DNA from: a bacterium
GTDB taxonomy: Bacteria; Armatimonadota; Chthonomonadetes; Chthonomonadales; Chthonomonadaceae
Assembly (NCBI GenBank): GCA_900299305.1
Contig: OMJJ01000240.1
Span: 1 to 45,429 of the forward strand
Length of the DNA stretch: 45,429 bases
Direction: 5' to 3'
The notes under the pieces are model-generated. The model was not told the DNA's origin, ran no database searches, and worked only from the letters and a program-made list of their open reading frames with translations. The position numbers and the translations under genes are program-made. Numbering within the stretch: position 1 is the first letter of the stretch; the number at the start of each line of letters is the position of its first letter. Positions 39,719 through 45,429 of the stretch are shown piece by piece.

Positions 39719-41110
39719 ATGCCGCGAACTGAACAACCCGAAACCCCTGCGACACCGCCCTCTACCACCCCTCCCACACCGCAAGGCGAATCCCCCGAGC
39801 TGACCGAACCCTACGACATAGGGGGGGCAATGCCTTCGGTTGCCAAGTGGAACCTCTCTGTCCTTACGATGGACGTTATCTTCTTCTCGTTGAGCGTGGC
39901 GTTCCTCGACCCTAGCACGGTACTACCTCAACTGCTAGAGCGGCTTGGCGCAACGGGCTTGATGATAGGGCTATTCTCTAGCCTCCGTAGTTTGGCGTTT
40001 AATCTACCGCAGATATTTGTGGCGTATGCCACCATGAACCGCGAAAAGCAGAAGCCTTTCTTGGGGAAAATCAACGCCGCTTGCCGTCTGCCTCTGCTAC
40101 TTTTACCCCTTATTATTTCGCGCTCAGAACTCTCTGTCGAAAATCGAAATGCCGCCCTTCTTACCGTTATGGGGCTACTGTTTGCTTGGTCGTTGGGAGA
40201 TGGTTTAGGGTACGTGCCTTGGATGGAGATAGTGGCACGTAGTTTCTCCGAACGCACACGTGGGCGGTTCTTCGCAACCACGCAGTCTATCTCTGGGATT
40301 ATCAGCATAGGGATTGCCGCGCTTGCCGTTGCCCCTATTCTCTACTCCAAAACACTGGGCTACCCCGCCAACTACGCGGTACTAGGTCTGCTCTATGCGG
40401 TTCTGATGCAGTTTTCGCTAGCAGGTGTGCTACTCATAAAGGAACCCCCCATCCCCGACTCGTTCTACGAGCGACTCAAACAGCCCCACCCTAGCCTAAA
40501 AGACTACCTCAAGCGGCTACCCACCTTTATTCATGGGAATCCCGTCTTTGGCAAACTCTGTACCATTGCGTTACTGGTAAATTTTGGTATGGCGAGTCAA
40601 CCGTTCTATGTACTCTATGCCAAGCGTCTGTTCCATCTTGGCGACGAGTGGGGAGGCACATTTCAGGTCTATTTGGCGTTAGGGGCGGTAACACTTCTCC
40701 CGCTTTGGGCGTTTATCGGAGAGCGCAAGGGGGCGCACAACTCCATACGCGCCGCCGCCTTCGCCTGTTTCCTTATGCCGATTATCGCCCTAACTCTGGG
40801 TAGGGTCTCGCCGTGGCTGTTTGGACTGGTGTTCTTGCTTATGGGGGGTACCCTCGGTTGGGGCTTCTGGATTGTAGTAAACCACTACCTGCTTATCCAC
40901 ATCAAAGAAGACGATAGGCAGGTCTATGTCGCGCTTATCAACCTTGTGCTTACTCCTTCGGCTTTTTACGCCACCTTGGGAGGATTCTTAGTTCCCAATA
41001 CGCAATTTATCGCCATTCAGGGCTTTCCGGTACTCTTTCTGCTTACCGCGTTTGTAACTGCGATTGGGGTCTACCAGACGCGCTACCTGCCCAACCCCTC
41101 CGTAGAGTAG
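39719..41110 (+). CDS. Major facilitator superfamily transporter
   Basis: A 463-residue membrane protein with 12 likely transmembrane helices after a 45-residue Pro/Thr/Glu-rich N-terminus. It has the MFS layout with a central cytoplasmic loop (about 240-270, LKQPHPSLKDYLKRLPTF) and the Arg/Gly/Arg motif between helices 4 and 5 (RTRGRFFA). I do not recognise its substrate from sequence. It starts at ATG 39719, with no strong Shine-Dalgarno. It is preceded by the glpD terminator, so it has its own promoter, not identified, and is followed after 49 bases by the RCC1-repeat gene. Confidence 0.82.
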   Translation: MPRTEQPETPATPPSTTPPTPQGESPELTEPYDIGGAMPSVAKWNLSVLTMDVIFFSLSVAFLDPSTVLPQLLERLGATGLMIGLFSSLRSLAFNLPQIFVAYATMNREKQKPFLGKINAACRLPLLLLPLIISRSELSVENRNAALLTVMGLLFAWSLGDGLGYVPWMEIVARSFSERTRGRFFATTQSISGIISIGIAALAVAPILYSKTLGYPANYAVLGLLYAVLMQFSLAGVLLIKEPPIPDSFYERLKQPHPSLKDYLKRLPTFIHGNPVFGKLCTIALLVNFGMASQPFYVLYAKRLFHLGDEWGGTFQVYLALGAVTLLPLWAFIGERKGAHNSIRAAAFACFLMPIIALTLGRVSPWLFGLVFLLMGGTLGWGFWIVVNHYLLIHIKEDDRQVYVALINLVLTPSAFYATLGGFLVPNTQFIAIQGFPVLFLLTAFVTAIGVYQTRYLPNPSVE

Positions 41111-41159
41111 CCCCCTGCATAGGAGAGGAGATAAGGACATCAAACGACGCTATTTCCTG

Positions 41160-42875
41160 TTGCAACTCCTACCCACCCTCTCGCTTTTCACCCTGCTGTG
41201 TGGCTTTACGGGTACATCTGCTACCGCTCAGGCGGGGCAAATTTTCGCATGGGGCTACAACGCTTATGGGCAGTTGGGTAATGGAACCTATACCAGTAGC
41301 ACTCTTCCCAACCCTCTCTCCAAACTCTCTAATGTGATTCAGATAGCAGGGGGCGGCGACCACTCCCTTGCACTAAAATCGGATGGAACGGTGTGGGCTT
41401 GGGGGGATAACAGCGTTGGGGAGTTAGGGGAGGGAACCACTCAAAAGCACAATAGCCCCGTTCCGGTTAAAAAGGTAGCGCATATTGTTCAGGTTACGGG
41501 TGGAAAGCACCACTCTCTTGCCCTTACTTCTGAGGGCAGGGTATGGAGTTGGGGCTGGAATAGTGAAGGGCAGTTGGGTAATGGAACTTACACCGATAGT
41601 TGCCTTCCTATAAAGGTCTTGAACCTCCCTCATGTGGTACAGATAGCGGGAGGGGGAACGCACTCTCTTGCGTTAAGGGCTGATGGAACGGTATGGGCTT
41701 GGGGTGAAAACAGTTTTGGTGAACTAGGGGATGGAACCACACAAAACCGCAATACTCCTGCTCAAGTCGTCGGGCTAACCTCTATCGTACAGGTGTCCGC
41801 AGGGAAATACCACTCCCTTGCCTTAAAATCCGATGGAACGACGTGGGCATGGGGGTATAGCGAACATGGACAGTTAGGAGATGGAACCACACAGAGCCAA
41901 AAAGCCCCTATCCAAGTAACAGGGCTAACCGATGTAGTTCAGGTTGCGGGTGCGAAACACCACTCTCTTGCGTTAAAGGCTGATGGAACCGTGTGGGCAT
42001 GGGGTGAAAACGTTTTTGGGCAGTTAGGCGACGGTACTATCACAGAACGTCATAGCCCGGTACAGGTAGTAGAATTAGCCCATATTGTGCAGGTTGCAGG
42101 GGCATATACGCACTCTCTCGCCCTTAAATCCGATGGAACGGTGTGGGCATGGGGAACCAACGAATATGGGCAGTTGGGCAACGGAGGCACAAACAGTAGT
42201 AGTCTTCCAATTATCGTGCCCAGCTTAACACAACAGACCTACCTTTCGGCAAGCGGCTTCCACTCCGCTTCCTTGCAAGCCCTTACACAAGACACCACTC
42301 TAAGCCTGAAGGACTCCTCCCTTACCTATGCTCCCGCCTATACCCTCTCTGCAACGCTAACAAGGCAACAAGGCTTCCCGTTAGTCTATCAGCCTCTCAC
42401 TTTTGCAGTAGATGGAGTATTACTAGGGATAGCACGGACGGGTGCTTCTGGAACAGCCTTCCTAACGGTTGCAAATACGCCCCTCTTGGCGATAGGAACG
42501 CACTCCCTGGTCGTAAGTTTTGTAGGAGATGGACGCTGGAATCCCGCTTCTAACTCCGCAACGCTTACCATTACGCAAGCCCCAACACAACTCAGTGCCA
42601 CGAACGTATCGGGGAAAGTAGGTAGTAAGGTTAGCCTCACCGCAAAACTGACTCGTGCCAGCGATAACACAGTTTTAGCGGGGCAGACTATCCAGTTTCA
42701 AATCGCAGGTGTGGTAGTGGGTAGCGCGAAAACCGATTCCAAAGGAGTTGCGGCTCTTGCCTACACCATACCCACAAACACATCAAAAGGGGGCTACTCA
42801 CTGACCGCAGATTTCGGAGGCACTGCCTTCTATTTTAGTAGTAGCGATAGCAGTAAAACCCTTACTGTGAAGTAG
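41160..42875 (+). CDS. Exported RCC1-repeat protein with Ig-like domains
   Basis: Seven RCC1-type repeats of about 50 residues (units such as DGTVWAWGENSFGELGDGTT ending HSLAL), probably a seven-bladed propeller, are followed by two Ig-like (Big_3-type) domains (about 375-571). The N-terminus (LLPTLSLFTLLCGFTGTSAT, AQA) is a signal peptide, so the protein is exported. The first canonical start is TTG 41160, without a Shine-Dalgarno. The frame continues upstream to ATC 41139-41141, preceded at eight bases by GGAG, with IKRRYFLLQLLP next; this looks like the natural start with ATG changed to ATC. A start-codon mutation, rare ATC initiation or a sequencing error are all possible. The function of such secreted RCC1 proteins is unknown. 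Confidence 0.82.
   Translation: MQLLPTLSLFTLLCGFTGTSATAQAGQIFAWGYNAYGQLGNGTYTSSTLPNPLSKLSNVIQIAGGGDHSLALKSDGTVWAWGDNSVGELGEGTTQKHNSPVPVKKVAHIVQVTGGKHHSLALTSEGRVWSWGWNSEGQLGNGTYTDSCLPIKVLNLPHVVQIAGGGTHSLALRADGTVWAWGENSFGELGDGTTQNRNTPAQVVGLTSIVQVSAGKYHSLALKSDGTTWAWGYSEHGQLGDGTTQSQKAPIQVTGLTDVVQVAGAKHHSLALKADGTVWAWGENVFGQLGDGTITERHSPVQVVELAHIVQVAGAYTHSLALKSDGTVWAWGTNEYGQLGNGGTNSSSLPIIVPSLTQQTYLSASGFHSASLQALTQDTTLSLKDSSLTYAPAYTLSATLTRQQGFPLVYQPLTFAVDGVLLGIARTGASGTAFLTVANTPLLAIGTHSLVVSFVGDGRWNPASNSATLTITQAPTQLSATNVSGKVGSKVSLTAKLTRASDNTVLAGQTIQFQIAGVVVGSAKTDSKGVAALAYTIPTNTSKGGYSLTADFGGTAFYFSSSDSSKTLTVK
41241..42230 (+). repeat. Seven tandem ~150-bp RCC1-coding repeats
   Basis: The repeat (TGGGCTTGGGG...CAGTTGGG..ATGGAAC...CACTCTCTTGC) recurs near 41251, 41397, 41546, 41696, 41845, 41995 and 42145, a period of about 150 bases or 50 codons. 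The copies differ by scattered substitutions yet keep identical blocks. Confidence 0.85.
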
Positions 42876-42895
42876 TTAGAGAGAGGCAAATACCT

Positions 42896-43921
42896 ATGTC
42901 TGTTCATGCCGATTTGCACCGTCATCTGGGCGGCTCTGTCGTCCCCCGCATCTTTTGGAGATACCTCCAACGCTCTGCGAATCGGCTTGCTTCCGAATAC
43001 CCTGTCTACGAGGATTTTGAGGCGTTCGTTACCCGTCCGCGCACCACCCTCACCGAGTTTTTGGAACTGCACACGATGGTAGAGAAGACCCAAACTCTGG
43101 AGACCCTTCCCTACTTTATCTCCAAACTGGTACGCGGGGCGTTTGTATTCGAGGGTATCCTGTATCTGGAGTTGCGGCACACGCCCTACTACCGCACCGA
43201 TAGCTACCTAACTGAAGCAGAGCGCATCCATCAGATGCGCGAGGTCGTGCGAACCATTGCCAAAGCGAGCTATCAACCGGACTACCCCATTCGAGTCCGT
43301 CAGATTCTCTGTATGCATAGCCGACTCCCAGAACACATCAATCGTGCTATACTAAATCTAGCGGTACAAGAGCAGGAGAGCGTCTGCGGTGTGGACTTAG
43401 CAGGTCCGGACACGCTCTACCGCGAACGCCTACAAGAGCATATTCAGATGTTTATGTATGCACGGGCGCAGGGGCTAAAAACCACGTGCCACCTCTTCGA
43501 GACGGCAAACGGTGCGTACCCCGAACTACTGCCCTACGTAGATAGAATTGGTCACGGAATCCATATTCCGCTACAACGCCCCGAACTGCTCTCCGAGATT
43601 GCTGACAGGGGGCAGTGCCTTGAGGTATGCCCGACCTCCTACCTACGCACAGGAACCCTACAGAGCCTAGAGGCACTTCGCCTCGTGTTCGAGAGGTGCG
43701 AAAAAGCACAGGTAGACATCGCGATTTGTACCGACAACCCGGGGCTACACGATGTACGCCTCCCTTTCGAGTACGAGAATCTGCTCACACTCGACGTAAT
43801 AGATTTTAGCCAGTTACAGCGTTGCCAAGCCGCTGCTTTCCGCCACGCTTTCGACTGGCCCCATGCAGAGCCGCCCCAAGTGTTTCTGCAAAAACTAGCA
43901 GAACCAGACAGGTTTGTATAA
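42896..43921 (+). CDS. Adenosine deaminase family protein
   Basis: A 341-residue zinc amidohydrolase. It carries H8-R-H10 (LHRHLGG), H199-LF-E202 (the HAGE position, zinc His and catalytic Glu), G219-H220-G221, EVCPTS and C278-TDNP (D280, N281). The zinc and catalytic residues are all present, but the usual TDDP is TDNP, with Asn replacing the second Asp that contacts purine N7. Some bacterial family members carry TDN there, so activity is still possible, perhaps on another aminopurine. It stands directly before a BMP-type nucleoside-binding lipoprotein and an ABC ATPase, which supports a role in nucleoside salvage. Confidence 0.85.
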   Translation: MSVHADLHRHLGGSVVPRIFWRYLQRSANRLASEYPVYEDFEAFVTRPRTTLTEFLELHTMVEKTQTLETLPYFISKLVRGAFVFEGILYLELRHTPYYRTDSYLTEAERIHQMREVVRTIAKASYQPDYPIRVRQILCMHSRLPEHINRAILNLAVQEQESVCGVDLAGPDTLYRERLQEHIQMFMYARAQGLKTTCHLFETANGAYPELLPYVDRIGHGIHIPLQRPELLSEIADRGQCLEVCPTSYLRTGTLQSLEALRLVFERCEKAQVDIAICTDNPGLHDVRLPFEYENLLTLDVIDFSQLQRCQAAAFRHAFDWPHAEPPQVFLQKLAEPDRFV

Positions 43922-43959
43922 AACCTATAACCCTAACCCACCCAAAAAGGAGAACTCAG

Positions 43960-45036
43960 GTGTTCCGAAAAACCCTTTCCCGGAAATCCCTTCTCATTAC
44001 GCTACCCCTCGCCGCGTTTGCCCTTGCGGGGTGCAACAACAGTAGCGACACCAGTAAAACCGACAGCACGAAAACCGAGACTAAAGCCGAAGGCACAAAG
44101 CCCGAAGGAACCGCAAGTGGCGGCAGTTTCAAGGTTGGGCTTGTTACCTCCGGACCCGTTAGCGATAACGGTTGGAACGCGGGGGCATATAAGTCCCTTC
44201 AGTCCATCAAGACCGAACTGGGCGCAGAGGTACAGAACGTAGAGGCTCCCAACGCCGGACAACGTGAGGAGAGCCTACGCGCCTACGCCAGTAAAAAGTT
44301 CAACGTGGTAATTGGGCACGGTGCGGAGTTTGAAGAACTCGCCCTCAAAATAGAGAAAGAGTTCCCCAATACGCAGTTCCTTATCTCTTCTGGCGGCAAA
44401 GCCGGAACCAACACCACCCCCATTATCTACAAACTAGAGGACGGGGCGTACCTGCTAGGAATGTTGGCGGCGGGAGTGAGCAAAACCGGAAAACTCGGTG
44501 CGGTGGGAGCCATGAAAATCCCCCCGCTAGAGCGTATCTTCAAGGCGTTTGAACTCGGTGCGAAAGCCGTTAATCCGAATATCACCCTCCTGCCTGCGGT
44601 CTATACCGGCAGTTGGGATGACCCCGTAAAAGCCGGTCAGCAGACGAAAGCCGTTCTCGACCAAGGTGCAGATGTGATATTGCAGGACGTAGATGCCGCG
44701 GCAGTAGGTGTCTTCAACGCCGTAAAAGAGCGCAACACCGCCGCCAAGCCCATCTACGCACTAGGAACCAACAGCGACCAAAACGCCGTTGCGCCGGAAG
44801 TGGTGCTTGCCAGTGCGCCCATTTTCTACGATAAAACGATGGTAAACCTCGCCAAAAAGGTGAAAGACGGGAACTATAAGCCCTCCGATACCCCTATTGG
44901 TATGAAAGATGGAGCCATCGGTTTTGTGCTGAACCCGCAACTCGCGGCAAAAGTACCCGCCGATTTGAAAGCCAAAGTAGATACCGCTACCAAAGACATC
45001 ACTGACGGCAAACTGGACGTTTTGAAGGGAAAATAG
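43960..45036 (+). CDS. BMP family ABC transporter substrate-binding lipoprotein
   Basis: A 358-residue lipoprotein. The signal peptide ends in the lipobox LAGC (C25), followed by a Ser/Thr/Lys-rich tether (26-54). The periplasmic-binding fold (about 55-358) begins FKVGLVTSGPVSDNGWNAGA, and the motifs GQREESLRAYASKKFNVVIG and PIIYKLEDGAYLLGMLAAGV match the BMP/PnrA/Med family, whose studied members bind purine nucleosides. It starts at GTG 43960, set by AAGGAG seven bases upstream; a frame back to 43822 lies within the deaminase gene. The ABC ATPase follows three bases after the stop. Nucleoside specificity is inferred from the family and the neighbours. Confidence 0.92.
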   Translation: MFRKTLSRKSLLITLPLAAFALAGCNNSSDTSKTDSTKTETKAEGTKPEGTASGGSFKVGLVTSGPVSDNGWNAGAYKSLQSIKTELGAEVQNVEAPNAGQREESLRAYASKKFNVVIGHGAEFEELALKIEKEFPNTQFLISSGGKAGTNTTPIIYKLEDGAYLLGMLAAGVSKTGKLGAVGAMKIPPLERIFKAFELGAKAVNPNITLLPAVYTGSWDDPVKAGQQTKAVLDQGADVILQDVDAAAVGVFNAVKERNTAAKPIYALGTNSDQNAVAPEVVLASAPIFYDKTMVNLAKKVKDGNYKPSDTPIGMKDGAIGFVLNPQLAAKVPADLKAKVDTATKDITDGKLDVLKGK

Positions 45037-45039
45037 CTC

Positions 45040-45429
45040 ATGTCCTCTGCGCGTGACACCGCGCCCTCTCAAGGGACGCTCGAAGCGCAACCGAATAGCC
45101 AAACGCCCCTCCTCGTTATGCAGGGGATAACCAAACGCTTTGGCGACAATACCGCTCTCTCCCGTGTGGATTTCGACATCCGTGCGGGAGAGATTCACGC
45201 TTTGCTAGGCGAGAACGGCGCGGGTAAATCGACCCTAATGCACGTACTTTCGGGGCTAATGCGTCCCGATACCGGCACGATTACGCTGAATGGTTCGCCT
45301 GTACGCCTTACTTCGCCCCAAGCGGCACGAAAACACGGTATCGCGATGGTACACCAGCACTTTGCGCTCGTACCTGCCTTTACCGTTACCGAAAACCTTG
45401 CTCTTGATACCGAGACCTCTTTCGGAAAA
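45040..45429 (+). CDS. ABC sugar/nucleoside transporter ATP-binding protein (partial, runs off window)
   Basis: The first 130 codons of an ATPase that continues beyond the window. After a 25-residue polar N-terminus the ABC core starts LVMQGITKRFGDNTALSRVD. Walker A is GENGAGKST, and the Q-loop region reads HGIAMVHQHFALVPAFTVTE. ARKHGIAMVHQHF is typical of the sugar/nucleoside ABC group (YufO, RbsA-like), which usually has two fused nucleotide-binding domains of about 500 residues in all. It begins three bases after the BMP lipoprotein stop, so it is certainly its partner. The membrane components are expected next, outside the window. Confidence 0.9.
   Translation, partial: MSSARDTAPSQGTLEAQPNSQTPLLVMQGITKRFGDNTALSRVDFDIRAGEIHALLGENGAGKSTLMHVLSGLMRPDTGTITLNGSPVRLTSPQAARKHGIAMVHQHFALVPAFTVTENLALDTETSFGK

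Noticed and set aside
1-45429. CRISPR array or complete prophage
   Set aside because: No regularly spaced direct repeats with unique spacers and no phage structural genes were seen.

Overview
The window looks like chromosomal DNA from a diderm bacterium of moderate GC content, most likely a member of the Armatimonadota. The main evidence is a prepilin whose N-terminus reads [20 protein letters not shown] followed by FPVFAQARE, a form common in that phylum. Supporting evidence is a Uma2-family protein, a Planctomycete/Armatimonad-type cytochrome-DUF1549-DUF1553 protein, and a TolC-type outer-membrane protein, which implies two membranes. The phylum assignment is an inference. Gene density is high, with short intergenic gaps, and both GTG and TTG starts occur next to good Shine-Dalgarno sequences.

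Layout. At 1-4500 lie a KGG-repeat stress-type protein, a CBS-containing family II pyrophosphatase translationally coupled to a UvrD-like helicase, a small helix-hairpin-helix gene broken by an in-frame TAA, and an SRPBCC protein. At 4489-6389 is a minus-strand pair, a Tat-exported NHL propeller and a HEAT-repeat membrane protein. At 6544-12684 are a BT1-like MFS carrier, lipA, crcB, a phytanoyl-CoA dioxygenase-like enzyme, a Uma2 protein, an exported HEAT-repeat protein and a zinc-ribbon Nudix hydrolase. At 12765-19379 are mnmE, an Rpn-like nuclease with its own strong promoter, a run of zinc-ribbon/TPR, exported TPR and PilZ proteins, and tRNA-Met(CAU).

The stretch 19380-21250 is different. 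It holds two hairpin terminators, a lone SDR gene, two coding-looking fragments without starts, and a 411-bp element with perfect 16-bp terminal inverted repeats. That element contains only the fused ends of a transposase, so it is a deletion-derived, non-autonomous insertion sequence. The stretch reads as a small decayed insertion zone.

At 21422-28626 is the largest coherent system: MarR regulator, TolC, HlyD/MacA adaptor, MacB-like permease, a glycine-rich exported protein, ATPase and a small two-helix membrane protein. It is a tripartite ABC export machine with two unassigned extra parts and strong stem-loops between several genes. Next come a DUF1559-type prepilin and an exported protein with an HEFFH zinc-protease motif.

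At 31267-32635 a group I truncated hemoglobin is followed by a ferredoxin-flavin reductase. The pair resembles a flavohemoglobin split into two genes. Its promoter is good and its -35 box is overlapped by a perfect inverted repeat. The rest holds an FxLYD-like membrane protein, the cytochrome-DUF1549-DUF1553 protein, an acyl-CoA ligase, glpD, an MFS carrier, an RCC1-repeat/Ig-like exported protein whose expected start codon is ATC, and an adenosine deaminase-like enzyme. The deaminase stands directly before a BMP-type nucleoside-binding lipoprotein and its ABC ATPase, which runs off the end of the window. These last three look like a nucleoside uptake and salvage unit.
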